A stretch of DNA of 39,059 nucleotides, from positions 1-39,059 of the forward strand of contig NZ_PYCN01000043.1 of NCBI RefSeq assembly GCF_003062295.1, in the 5' to 3' direction. The translations under genes were made by a program, and so were the position numbers. Shown piece by piece: positions 23,886 to 32,059 of this stretch. The notes under the pieces are model-generated. The model was not told the origin of the DNA. It searched no databases and worked only from the letters and a program-made list of their open reading frames with translations. This stretch comes from Bradyrhizobium algeriense. Its GTDB lineage: Bacteria > Pseudomonadota > Alphaproteobacteria > Rhizobiales > Xanthobacteraceae. The number at the start of each line of letters is the position of its first letter. The first letter of the stretch is position 1.

Positions 23886-25481
23886 TCAGCCCGCGGCTGC
23901 CGCATCCGACGCCTTCGCAACCCCTCGTTCGATGGCCATCTCGCGCAGCTTGTGTTTGAGTATCTTGCCGGTGGAGGCCGAGGGCAGAGCGTCGAGCACG
24001 AGCAGTTCGGTCGGACGCTTGTACGAAGTGAGCTGTTGGACCGTGTACGCCTTCAGATCTTCGGCGCTAACGCTGGCGCCCGGCAGAAGCTGCACGAATG
24101 CGACGACCTCCTCGTTGCCATCAACCGGTCGTCCCACCACCGCTGATTGGACGACCTGGTCGTGCGCATTCAGCACCGCCTCCACTTCAGCAGGGTAAAC
24201 GTTGAAGCCGGAGCGGATGATCAGCTCTTTGGTGCGGCCAGCGATGTAGAGGTGGCCCTCGCCATTCACCCGGGCCAGATCCCCTGTGTTGAACCATCCT
24301 TGGTTATCGATCGCCGCGGCCGTCTGCTCGGGAGAGCGATAGTAGCCAAGCATCACGTTGGGGCCTCGGACGTGCAGCTCGCCCACTTCGCCGGTCGCAA
24401 CGCTCATGCCTTGCCTGTCCACGATCCGGTGCTCGATACCGGGAAGAAAGGGGCCGACCGACTCGTCTGAGACAGGGTGTTCTGAACGCACACCCGATAG
24501 GCCGGGCGAACATTCGGTTATGCCGTAATTGTTCAATAGCGGGATTCCGAATTCGTCCTCGATCCGCTTCTTCAGATCGAGATCGAGCGGAGCGCCGGCG
24601 ACGGCCATGACCCGCAGCTTGCCTCGATCGAGCCGTTGGATGCCCTTGACCGCCTTGTGTTCGAGCAGCCGCTGATACGTGGCAGGAACACCGAACAGGC
24701 TCGTAATCCCCTCCTCGGCTATGGCATGGGCCAGCGCAGCGGGATCGGCCTTGGCCACAACATACAATGTGCCGCCGTGCATCATCGTGGCAATCAGCAG
24801 GATCGAATACCCGACGATGTGGGACATCGGCAGCACGCCGTAGATGCGGTCGGCCGGACCGCTTTTGCGAAGGATTCCAGAAGTCTTTGCGGTAAAGAGC
24901 AGGTTGCGGTGGCTCAGCATGACCCCCTTCGGTGCACCGGTCGTTCCCGAAGTGTAGAGAAGGCCCGCGACCTGGTACGCGCCATCCTTCTCGACGGGCT
25001 CCGCTTGCGCATCCGCATGGAGAGGACCAATGCCGATTCCACCGAATGGCCCCACAGCGCCGATTTTCGCACCGACGCGGCTGGCATGATCGGAAGCTTC
25101 CTTTGATAGCGCCGAGTTGAACAGCACGCGCCTGGCGCCGCTGTGCGTGCCGATCAGGTCGATCTCCCTGGCCGAGAGGCGGGGATTAACCGCAATGCCC
25201 CATGCGTCGAGCTTGCTCGCCGCGAAGAGCATCGCTCCCAAAGCCACGCTGTTCTCGCTCGCAATCATCACGCGATCACCGGGCCTGATCCCCAAATCGG
25301 CGAGATCCTTCGTCACGGCGTCGACAGCTTGCGAGAACTGCCGGTAGCTCCACGAACGTCCCCCTTCAACGAACGCCGGATGATCCGGGGTGTCCCGCAC
25401 GAACGGCGCGTAGACCTCGTGCACTCTTGAAGGCAGACCATCGAGCAATTCGGCCGCAGTGAGTTCGTCCACGCTCCTCAT
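23886..25481 (-). CDS. Acyl-CoA synthetase (AMP-forming, class I adenylating)
   Basis: The protein is 531 residues from the ATG at 25481, with GGGAGG five bases upstream. Motifs are in order: AMP-binding loop YTSGTTGAPKG (176-186), NNYGITECSPG, TGDLARVNGEGHLYIAGRTKELI and the C-terminal catalytic Lys506 in STGKILKHKLR. It makes an acyl- or aryl-CoA from a carboxylic acid, ATP and CoA. Specificity cannot be read from motifs. It heads the minus-strand catabolic run, with 185 bases to the binding-protein gene. Its promoter carries a palindrome between -35- and -10-like elements, so repression relieved by a ligand, perhaps its own acyl-CoA, is likely. Confidence 0.93.
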   Translation of the reverse strand: MRSVDELTAAELLDGLPSRVHEVYAPFVRDTPDHPAFVEGGRSWSYRQFSQAVDAVTKDLADLGIRPGDRVMIASENSVALGAMLFAASKLDAWGIAVNPRLSAREIDLIGTHSGARRVLFNSALSKEASDHASRVGAKIGAVGPFGGIGIGPLHADAQAEPVEKDGAYQVAGLLYTSGTTGAPKGVMLSHRNLLFTAKTSGILRKSGPADRIYGVLPMSHIVGYSILLIATMMHGGTLYVVAKADPAALAHAIAEEGITSLFGVPATYQRLLEHKAVKGIQRLDRGKLRVMAVAGAPLDLDLKKRIEDEFGIPLLNNYGITECSPGLSGVRSEHPVSDESVGPFLPGIEHRIVDRQGMSVATGEVGELHVRGPNVMLGYYRSPEQTAAAIDNQGWFNTGDLARVNGEGHLYIAGRTKELIIRSGFNVYPAEVEAVLNAHDQVVQSAVVGRPVDGNEEVVAFVQLLPGASVSAEDLKAYTVQQLTSYKRPTELLVLDALPSASTGKILKHKLREMAIERGVAKASDAAAAG

Positions 25482-25565
25482 GCCATCCTCCCTCGCGCCC
25501 TCTTTTCGGGAGCGCTGCGCGGCCCCCTTCAAACGGGCAGGTCCGCTTCTTCATGTCGAGTAAAT

Positions 25566-25587
25566 AGTTCTAAAATAGAACTGTCAA
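25566..25587 (-). promoter_or_regulatory. Operator-like palindrome overlapping the acyl-CoA synthetase promoter
   Basis: AGTTCTA (25566-25572) and TAGAACT (25576-25582) are exact reverse complements around AAA. On the minus strand TTGACA (25587-25582) directly abuts the dyad and looks like a -35 element. An AT-rich TATTTACT lies on its far side, a possible -10. A repressor bound here would block RNA polymerase. The synthetase ATG is about 85 bases downstream. Confidence 0.6.
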
Positions 25588-25904
25588 GTCGGATGACCAT
25601 CTATCGGTTTTGAATGACATGCCTACGTCGGTCGTACGCCCTTAATTCCTATTTGGCATTCGACGTCACGACGCAAGTCGTTCGGATAAAACCGGGGATA
25701 AGGCTCGCTTGTGGCACACGCCTGCGAAAGCGGCAGAGCCGTACCACCTGAAGCGGCAGGCTTCCGCTCATGATGAAGCGCGTCAGCGTTCGACGGGAAG
25801 AACCCGAGCCGGCGATGGAAGTGGCGCGAGCGTGAGACGTCTCAAGCCGACCGATGCTGGCGATGTGTATGCAGGACAGATTTCCGCGATCACTCATTCA
25901 ACCG
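25588..25904. other. Intergenic region without a supported gene
   Basis: The 317 bases between the synthetase promoter and the 3' end of hxlR contain open frames on both strands, but these are Arg/Ser-rich shadows without ribosome-binding sites or recognisable motifs. Nothing further is supported. Confidence 0.5.
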
Positions 25905-26294
25905 TTACAGGGAGCATGCGTTTAGCTGGCGATCTTCAGGAGCGTGGTGTGGCTGAGAGACGCCTTCAATTGAACCTCCATATTGCTTGCCCCAACCCCG
26001 AAGCGAAAGCAGTACGGGCCCGAGGCTCTGGCCGAAGGCAGAGATTTCATATTCCACCTTCGGAGGAATCTGCGGATAGGCACGGCGCACGATCACGCCA
26101 TCGGCCTCCAGCTCGCGCAACTGAAGGGTCAATATCCTCTGCGTGGCGTTAGGGATGGCTCGGGACAGTTCCATGAACCGCTTCTTGCCGGCGAAGAGAT
26201 GAAACAGGATCAGCGGCTTCCACATGCCGCCGATGACGGACAGTGTCACCCCGACCGCGCATCCGCTTTTCGCGTCAAACCTTCTTGGACGCAT
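25905..26294 (-). CDS. HxlR/DUF24-family winged-helix regulator
   Basis: The protein is 129 residues. GGAGGTG five bases before the ATG at 26294 decides this start over an ATG 12 bases upstream, which would put the ribosome-binding site inside the gene. The HxlR pattern is clear: GGMWKPLILFHLFAGKKRFMELSRAI, then ATQRILTLQLRELEADGVIVRRAYPQIPPKVEYEIS. Cys12 (KSGCAVG) occupies the N-terminal position of the redox or quinone-sensing cysteine in YodB/QorR-type members. It is divergent from an AcuI/YhdH-type reductase gene, as QorR is beside a quinone reductase gene. Its promoter carries GATAGTATC, repeated upstream of the reductase, so it probably represses itself and the reductase. Confidence 0.88.
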   Translation of the reverse strand: MRPRRFDAKSGCAVGVTLSVIGGMWKPLILFHLFAGKKRFMELSRAIPNATQRILTLQLRELEADGVIVRRAYPQIPPKVEYEISAFGQSLGPVLLSLRGWGKQYGGSIEGVSQPHHAPEDRQLNACSL

Positions 26295-26298
26295 GGTC

Positions 26299-26337
26299 AC
26301 CTCCATAAATGATAGTATCAGCTACAATTGTGCGTTC
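26299..26337 (-). promoter_or_regulatory. hxlR promoter/operator, copy A of a 39-bp repeat
   Basis: This covers the hxlR ribosome-binding site and the palindrome GATAGTATC (GATA-G-TATC, 26311-26319). On the minus strand the dyad gives TACTAT, a plausible -10 element. It matches copy B (26694-26732) at 34 of 39 positions in the same orientation. Confidence 0.6.
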
Positions 26338-26693
26338 TGACGGCACGAAGGGCACTAGTCTGGGGTCCGTCGAGCGTGAGCCTATTCCATGGCGCCGAAA
26401 GTCCCGGTCACACACGCCCCGTTGACGTCTTCGGATGTAACCATCGACGCCATTGAACAGCTCTTGATTTACGTATTCATATCACATGACGACCGTAATA
26501 CAATAGATACTGACAGCCGCAGACAGTGGCAGGATCGCGACAGAGGGCTCGTCGACAGCCCGCGCCAGACCAACCGCACGGACGGGCCTCGGCATCAGCA
26601 GGTTGCCCGCTCGCGCTTCGGGGCGCTGCGTCGCCATGTCAGGCCCGCTGTCATATCGGCCAGGGGCGGGCTCCACGCGGGCACGCGGCGGAT
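26338..26693. other. Region between the two promoter copies
   Basis: These 356 bases hold no gene that I can support. A 64-codon minus-strand frame (26482-26676) would be read from copy B but has no ribosome-binding site or known motif, and a plus-strand frame is equally featureless. The segment may be the decayed remains of whatever copy B once drove. Confidence 0.45.
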
Positions 26694-26732
26694 ACCTACA
26701 TAAATGATAGTATCCGCTTTAATTGTGCCTTC
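26694..26732. promoter_or_regulatory. Copy B of the 39-bp repeat, upstream of the AcuI-type gene
   Basis: The same block as upstream of hxlR, including GATAGTATC (26706-26714), ends 62 bases before the reductase ATG. It gives the presumed HxlR operator in front of the reductase and links the two genes in one regulon. Confidence 0.55.
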
Positions 26733-26794
26733 TTGCGATCAGGCGGCGCGACCCTAGGTGCGTGGACAGCGAAACTCCAATCCAGGATATGGCG

Positions 26795-27781
26795 ATGACA
26801 TTCAAGGCGCTGCTGGCTGCAAAGACAGGTGAGAAGATTTCGACCAGCGTGGTCGAAATGAACGAGCAAGACCTCATGCCTGGCGACGTTACGGTTGCCG
26901 TCGAATATTCAACCGTGAACTACAAGGATGCGCTGGCCATTAGCGGACGCGCAGAGATCATTCGCCAGTTTCCCCTCATTCCCGGTATCGATCTTGCTGG
27001 AACGGTGGAGGCATCCTCCTATCCCGGCATCGCCGTCGGAGACCGCGTTGTCGCCAACAGCTGGGGACTGAGTCAGAGCCACCATGGCGGTTACGCCCAG
27101 AAAGCGCGGATCAAAGGCGAGTGGCTCGTGAAGATCCCCGCTCCCTTTTCCACGAAGGATGCGATGGCAATCGGCACGGCCGGTTACACCGCGATGCTGT
27201 CGGTGCTGGCCCTCGAACATGGCGGAATCACACCGCAGCGTGGCGATATCGTCGTAACCGGCGCCAATGGCGGCGTCGGCTCGATCGCGATCGCTCTCCT
27301 CGCCGATCTCGGGTATCGCGTCGTTGCATCAACTGGACGTCTTGAAGAAGCCGATTATCTGCGGAGCCTCGGTGCGGCCGATGTCATCGATCGGCGGACG
27401 CTTTCGGAGCCCGGAGCTCCTATCGCGCGCGAACGTTGGGCTGGCGCTGTCGACTCCGTCGGCAGTCATACACTGGTGAACGTATTGGCGCAGACGCAGT
27501 ACCGCGGCGTGGTGACGGCGTGCGGCCTGGCTCAGGGTACCGATCTTCCCGGAACGGTTCTGCCGTTCATCCTGCGCAACGTCACACTTGCTGGAATCGA
27601 CTCGGTGAATGCCCCGCAGGAGGTGCGAATCGAGGCGTGGTCGCGTTTGGCTCGCGACCTGGACCTGAACAAGCTCGCCCGAACGATGCAGGTGGTCGGC
27701 CTCGCAGAGGTTCCCGACGTGGTGCGCCAAATGTTCGAGGGGAAGGTCCAGGGCCGCACGGTCATCGACGTGAATGCGTAA
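26795..27781 (+). CDS. acuI: Acrylyl-CoA reductase / YhdH-type MDR oxidoreductase
   Basis: The protein is 328 residues. GGA seven bases ahead favours the ATG at 26795 over one six bases earlier. The sequence follows the AcuI/YhdH branch of zinc-less medium-chain reductases: DVTVAVEYSTVNYKDALAI, FPLIPGIDLAGTV, HHGGYAQKARIKGEWLV, AMAIGTAGYTAMLSVLALE, and the NADPH loop VTGANGGVGSIA. AcuI reduces toxic acryloyl-CoA to propionyl-CoA with NADPH. Other members act on small enals. It is first of a five-gene plus-strand run. Its upstream operator copy points to control by the divergent HxlR regulator. Confidence 0.85.
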   Translation: MTFKALLAAKTGEKISTSVVEMNEQDLMPGDVTVAVEYSTVNYKDALAISGRAEIIRQFPLIPGIDLAGTVEASSYPGIAVGDRVVANSWGLSQSHHGGYAQKARIKGEWLVKIPAPFSTKDAMAIGTAGYTAMLSVLALEHGGITPQRGDIVVTGANGGVGSIAIALLADLGYRVVASTGRLEEADYLRSLGAADVIDRRTLSEPGAPIARERWAGAVDSVGSHTLVNVLAQTQYRGVVTACGLAQGTDLPGTVLPFILRNVTLAGIDSVNAPQEVRIEAWSRLARDLDLNKLARTMQVVGLAEVPDVVRQMFEGKVQGRTVIDVNA

Positions 27782-27875
27782 CTGCGTTGCGACCCGCTTG
27801 GTCATACGTCAACGAGAATCGAACCACGCGGCATCGAAACAAACAATAAGCCCCACTCCTTTGGAGACCATCGGA

Positions 27876-28334
27876 ATGCGTTTTCTGAAACAATCAGGCG
27901 TTCTCGCGCTCACCCTGACTGCCGCACTCATGTTCTCCGGGGCTTGGGCGGATAATGCCTCACCTGTCGGCTTGTGGAGAAATGTCGATGACGCCAGCGG
28001 CAAACCGAGAGCACTTATCCGCATCACGGAAGCAAATGGCACGCTGCAGGGTAGGATTGAAAGGGTGTTCCGCGCCCCGTCCGAAGATCGGAATCCGAAA
28101 TGTGAAAAATGCGAAGGCGCGCTCAAGGATGTGCCGGTAATCGGCTTGGTAATCCTGAGTGGCCTGAAGAAGGACGGCGCCGAATATACCGCCGGCAAAA
28201 TCCTCGATCCGGACAATGGCAAGGTCTACAGCAGCAAAATCCAGCTGACCGACGGCGGCAAGAAGCTCAACGTGCGCGGCTACATTGGCGTATCAATGTT
28301 GGGTCGTTCGCAGATTTGGGAGCGCCAGGAATAA
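27876..28334 (+). CDS. DUF2147-domain exported protein
   Basis: The protein is 152 residues. GGAGA lies eight bases upstream of the ATG at 27876, and a signal peptide ends near GAWA|DN. It has the DUF2147 pattern: PVGLWRNVDDASGKPRALIRI, a central CEKCEG, then AGKILDPDNGKVYSSKI and RGYIGVSMLGRSQIWER. The cysteine pair Cys-x2-Cys is typical of the family. Function is not established. Members are small periplasmic beta proteins, some linked to lipid or envelope processes. Within a run of cytoplasmic reductases it is the only exported product. Confidence 0.85.
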   Translation: MRFLKQSGVLALTLTAALMFSGAWADNASPVGLWRNVDDASGKPRALIRITEANGTLQGRIERVFRAPSEDRNPKCEKCEGALKDVPVIGLVILSGLKKDGAEYTAGKILDPDNGKVYSSKIQLTDGGKKLNVRGYIGVSMLGRSQIWERQE

Positions 28335-28381
28335 AACGCGTCCTCGCTCATCTGCTTACGACGCGCACAGGAGCACGAAAA

Positions 28382-29164
28382 ATGACTCAATTGGATCAAC
28401 ACGACACTCCACCTTCCGTACAGGACGTTGCAATCATCGTTGGGGGCGGCCCGGGCATCAGCTCAAGTTGCGCCAGGCTGTTCGCGGAAAACGGCATGCG
28501 TGTGGGGATCGCAGCCAGGAATCCGGAAAAATCGGTCCTGCAGAATCTGGAGAAGACGAACGGCGTGCGCCGATACGCTTGCGATGCTACCGAACCAGCG
28601 GCCGTGGAATTGCTGTTCCAGAGCGTCGTTCGAGACCTGGGGGCACCTACGCTTGTCGTGCACAATATCGACGGCCGCATTCCCGGCATTTTCCGCAAGG
28701 GGATTACCGAAGCCGACCCAAGCATGGTGCTCGAGACACTTCGGAACTCAGCATTCAGCGCGTATTTGGTGGGTCAGCACGCTGCTCGACTCATGCGAGA
28801 GAACAGACCAGGTCCCGGGGGAACGAAAGGAACGATCATCTTCACGAACGCAAGCGCGGCGCTCAAAGGTTTCCCGATGAGCGCTGCCTTTGCAATGGCA
28901 TGTCATGCCAAGTCCGGACTCGCACAAAGCATGGCAAGAGAATTGATGCCGCAGGGTATCCACGTAGCAAATGTGCCGATTGATGCGGCGATTGGCTGGA
29001 CTCAGGAAGACGGTACCCGCGCGCACCGATTGGCCGGAACGACTGTCGACGACAACATGGCTGACCCGGACCGCATCGCCGAAACCTACCTGCATCTGCA
29101 TCGCCAGCATCGGTCGACGTGGGCGTTCGAAGTCGTGCTGCGGCCGTGGGTCGAGAAGTGGTGA
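28382..29164 (+). CDS. Atypical SDR lacking the catalytic tyrosine
   Basis: The protein is 260 residues with GGAG upstream. It has a Rossmann-type SDR fold with cofactor loop GGGPGIS (residues 21-27) and Ser158 in TNASAAL. The usual Tyr-x3-Lys is replaced: Lys177 is present (CHAK) but position 173 is Ala. The C-terminus HRSTWAFEVVLRPWVEKW matches the end of the second atypical SDR in this window (SAWSFLTELRPFRENW), so both belong to one subfamily. Catalysis must use another residue, or the protein may have a binding or non-redox role. It is third in the plus-strand run. Confidence 0.85.
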   Translation: MTQLDQHDTPPSVQDVAIIVGGGPGISSSCARLFAENGMRVGIAARNPEKSVLQNLEKTNGVRRYACDATEPAAVELLFQSVVRDLGAPTLVVHNIDGRIPGIFRKGITEADPSMVLETLRNSAFSAYLVGQHAARLMRENRPGPGGTKGTIIFTNASAALKGFPMSAAFAMACHAKSGLAQSMARELMPQGIHVANVPIDAAIGWTQEDGTRAHRLAGTTVDDNMADPDRIAETYLHLHRQHRSTWAFEVVLRPWVEKW

Positions 29165-29243
29165 CTGGCGCTCGCGGGGGCAGACCTGCGTCGCTCCTGC
29201 ACAGGAGCGTCAGCATCCAGGAACGGTCGAGAGAAAGAATATC

Positions 29244-30113
29244 ATGAAGGCATCCAGTTCTGTCAGTTACGTCGGATCGGGTACGCGCTACATCGATGCG
29301 CCGAACCTTTCGATCAGTGTTGGGGGGACTACTTTTGCCTATCGCGACCTAGGCCCCCGCAGCGGCGTGCCACTAATTCTTTTCAACCATTGGGGCGCAG
29401 TTCTGGACAATTTCGATCCCCGGATTGTGGACGGCCTCGCCAGCAAGCATCGCGTGATCGCAACCGATTACCGGGGTATCGGTGCGTCGGGCGGAACGGC
29501 ACCTGTGACGATTGATGAGATGGCGCGGGATGCGATTGCCCTGATCCGCGCGCTGGGCTTCGAGAAGGTCGATCTGCTCGGCTTTTCGCTCGGCGGATTT
29601 GTGGCGCAGGATATCGTGCTGAAGGCACCGGACCTGGTGCGAAAACTCATTCTGACCGGCACGGGCCCGGCGGGGGGCAAAGGCATCGACAAGGTGGGGC
29701 CGGTGTCCTGGCCACTCATAATCAAGGGCTTGCTGACGCTGCGAGACCCGAAATTCTACCTGTTTTTCACGTCCACGGCCAATGGCCGCCAAGCCGCGAA
29801 AGCCTTTCTGGAACGGCTGAAAGAACGCAAGGCAAACCGGGACAAAGGACCTACGCCCGGCGCCTTTTTGCGGCAGCTCAAGGCGATCACGACCTGGGGC
29901 CGGCAGGCGCCTCAAGATCTCGGAAGCATTCGGATCCCGGTCCTGATCGCGAATGGCGATAACGACATCATGGTGCCGACCGTAAACAGTACCGATATGG
30001 CGCGCCGTATCCCGGGCGCGCAACTGGTTATCTACGAAGATGCCGGGCATGGCGGGATTTTCCAGAACCACGCCGATTTCGTGCCGAAGGCCCTGTCTTT
30101 TCTCGACGCCTGA
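29244..30113 (+). CDS. Alpha/beta hydrolase
   Basis: The protein is 289 residues. It has the alpha/beta hydrolase fold with oxyanion region LILFNHWGA, nucleophile elbow GFSLGG (Ser115), an acid in NGDNDIMVP (Asp239 or Asp241) and His269 in AGHGG. ATDYRGIGASGG is the usual loop after strand 4. It resembles peroxidase-like or ester/lactone hydrolases such as 3-oxoadipate enol-lactonase relatives. The substrate is unknown. It is fourth of the plus-strand run, 34 bases before the MDR gene. Confidence 0.88.
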   Translation: MKASSSVSYVGSGTRYIDAPNLSISVGGTTFAYRDLGPRSGVPLILFNHWGAVLDNFDPRIVDGLASKHRVIATDYRGIGASGGTAPVTIDEMARDAIALIRALGFEKVDLLGFSLGGFVAQDIVLKAPDLVRKLILTGTGPAGGKGIDKVGPVSWPLIIKGLLTLRDPKFYLFFTSTANGRQAAKAFLERLKERKANRDKGPTPGAFLRQLKAITTWGRQAPQDLGSIRIPVLIANGDNDIMVPTVNSTDMARRIPGAQLVIYEDAGHGGIFQNHADFVPKALSFLDA

Positions 30114-30147
30114 TGCCGCGACCAAACTGCAAATTGGAGAAGTCACC

Positions 30148-31152
30148 ATGAAGGCATTCGTTGTCGAAAAGTACAAAAAGAAAGGAGCTCTGCGCCTAGC
30201 CAACGTGCCAGAGCCGGAGTTGCGGGATGATGATGTCCTGGTTCGAGTTCACGCAACCGCCGTGAACCTTCTGGACTCCAAGGTCAGGGACGGAGAATTC
30301 AAGCTCATACTGCCGTATCGTCCGCCTTTCATTCTGGGACACGATGTTGCCGGGATAGTCGTCAGGGTCGGCCCCAAGGTCAGGCGGTTCAAGGCAGGCG
30401 ACAAGGTCTATGCACGGCCGCGCGACCATCGGATCGGGACGTTCGCGGAATTCATTGCAATGAATGAAACGGACGTGGCGCTAAAGCCTGAGAATATCAG
30501 CATGGAAGAAGCCGCCACTATCCCGCTGGTGGGGCTGACCGCCTGGCAGGCGCTGGTAGAGTTGGGCAAGGTGAAACCCGGCCAGAAGGTCTTCATTCAG
30601 GCCGGCTCCGGTGGTGTGGGGACTTTTGCCATCCAGCTCGCCAAACATCTCGGCGCGACAGTTGCGACGACAACGAGCACGAAAAATGTCGAGCTGGTCA
30701 AGAGTCTCGGCGCAGACGTGGTCATCGACTACAAGACGCAGGATTTCGAGAAGGTTTTGTCGGGCTACGATCTGGTCCTGCACAGCCAGGACACCAGGGC
30801 GCTTGAAAAATCCATGCGCGTGCTGAAACCAGGTGGCCTCCTCATCTCGATCTCGGGGCCGCCCGACCCAGAATTCGCCAAGACACTAAAATTGAACCTG
30901 TTCCTGAAACTGGTGATGCGCGTGCTGAGCCATGGTGCGCGAAAGAAAGCCAAACGCCTAGGTGTGCACTTCTCATTCCTGTTCATGCGAGCGGAGGGGC
31001 AACAGTTGAGCGAGATCGCTTCCCTTATCGAATCCGGCGCAATCCGTCCGATCGTTGACAGGTCTTTCCCGTTTGAGAAGACCGGGGACGCCTTGGCTTA
31101 CGTCGAGACTGGGCGCGCGAAAGGTAAGGTCGTCATCAGATTCGGGGAATAA
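30148..31152 (+). CDS. Zinc-less MDR quinone oxidoreductase-like protein
   Basis: The protein is 334 residues from the ATG at 30148, seven bases after GGAGA. It has the MDR N-domain (HATAVNLLDSKVRDGEF, FILGHDVAGIVVRVG) and the nucleotide-binding loop QAGSGGVGTFAIQLAKHLGA. There are no cysteine zinc ligands. The family (QOR/AST-type) reduces quinones or enones with NADPH. It ends the plus-strand run and converges with the crotonase gene, leaving three bases between stop codons. Confidence 0.9.
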   Translation: MKAFVVEKYKKKGALRLANVPEPELRDDDVLVRVHATAVNLLDSKVRDGEFKLILPYRPPFILGHDVAGIVVRVGPKVRRFKAGDKVYARPRDHRIGTFAEFIAMNETDVALKPENISMEEAATIPLVGLTAWQALVELGKVKPGQKVFIQAGSGGVGTFAIQLAKHLGATVATTTSTKNVELVKSLGADVVIDYKTQDFEKVLSGYDLVLHSQDTRALEKSMRVLKPGGLLISISGPPDPEFAKTLKLNLFLKLVMRVLSHGARKKAKRLGVHFSFLFMRAEGQQLSEIASLIESGAIRPIVDRSFPFEKTGDALAYVETGRAKGKVVIRFGE

Positions 31153-31155
31153 GCC

Positions 31156-31977
31156 TCACCTGTAACTGGGGATACGTTTCTCGATGAAGGCCCGCACGGC
31201 TTCGGTATGCTCCGCCGTACCCGCCGCAACGACCATCTTCTCGGCCTCGTGATCCAATGACGTCAGGAAGTCAGCCGATAGCGCAAGATCGAGATTGTCC
31301 TTGATGGCGCCATAGGCGCTCACCGGACCGTTCGCCAACGTCCTCGCCCATGCGAACGCTTCCTTCTGCAGGTCAACATCAGGCACCACGCGATTTACCA
31401 GCCCCAGCGCTTCGCAGCGGCGTGCATCGATCCGTTCGGACAAAAACATCAGTTCGCGGGCACGCGCCGTCCCGGCCAACCGGGTCAACAGCCACGAAAT
31501 GCCGTAATCGCCGGTGAGCGCAATTCTGGCATAACCAGTCGTCATGATGGTGGATTCGGCTGCGATTCGAATGTCGCAGGCGAGCGCGATCGCTAGCCCA
31601 GCGCCAGCCGCCGGTCCCGGCAGGGCCGCGATCGTGGGTTTACGCACCGAGACAAGCACGCCGGTCAGGGTACGCTGACGTTCCCGCAATCGCGCAACCT
31701 TGTCGCTGAATGACATGGCCGGCGCGGTGGAGTTGCCGCCCATGCCCTTGACGTCGCCACCCGAACAGAAAGCGCTGCCTGCACCGGTAATCAGCAGTGC
31801 GCCGACGTCCGGATCGTCACCGTTGCGCTTGATCATCCGGCGCAATGCCGGCGTGAGATGGTCGGACAGCGAATTTCGCGCCTCGGGTCGGTTCAAGGTG
31901 ATCACGGCAACGCGACCCCGGATCGCACACAGCAGTTCGTCCGTCCCGGTATCAATAGAGATTGATCCATCCGTCAT
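31156..31977 (-). CDS. Enoyl-CoA hydratase/isomerase family protein (PaaG-like)
   Basis: The protein is 273 residues. Crotonase pattern: VAVITLNRPEARNSLSDHL, the oxyanion strand GSAFCSGGDVKGMG, LPGPAAGAGLAIALACDIRIAAEST and LTGDYGISWLLTRLAG. The first catalytic Glu is replaced (GAGLAIALACD) while Asp is present in GDYG, the arrangement of PaaG-type isomerases. It is last in the minus-strand TetR/Mo-enzyme/SDR set. The 82-base gap before it holds a GCCGGT/ACCGGC stem (32035-32053), so expression may be attenuated or separate. The ribosome-binding site is weak. Confidence 0.9.
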   Translation of the reverse strand: MTDGSISIDTGTDELLCAIRGRVAVITLNRPEARNSLSDHLTPALRRMIKRNGDDPDVGALLITGAGSAFCSGGDVKGMGGNSTAPAMSFSDKVARLRERQRTLTGVLVSVRKPTIAALPGPAAGAGLAIALACDIRIAAESTIMTTGYARIALTGDYGISWLLTRLAGTARARELMFLSERIDARRCEALGLVNRVVPDVDLQKEAFAWARTLANGPVSAYGAIKDNLDLALSADFLTSLDHEAEKMVVAAGTAEHTEAVRAFIEKRIPSYR

Positions 31978-32059
31978 GGTTGTGATCTTTCATGTCCTGC
32001 GTCTGGATAGCTTTAGAACGAGTAAGCCCGTTACGCCGGTATAGCTGACCGGCCAGGCA

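Noticed and set aside
26389..26703. 104-codon plus-strand and 64-codon minus-strand frames between hxlR and the AcuI-type gene
   Set aside because: No ribosome-binding sites or motifs; low-complexity residues. Kept as non-coding DNA between the two promoter copies.
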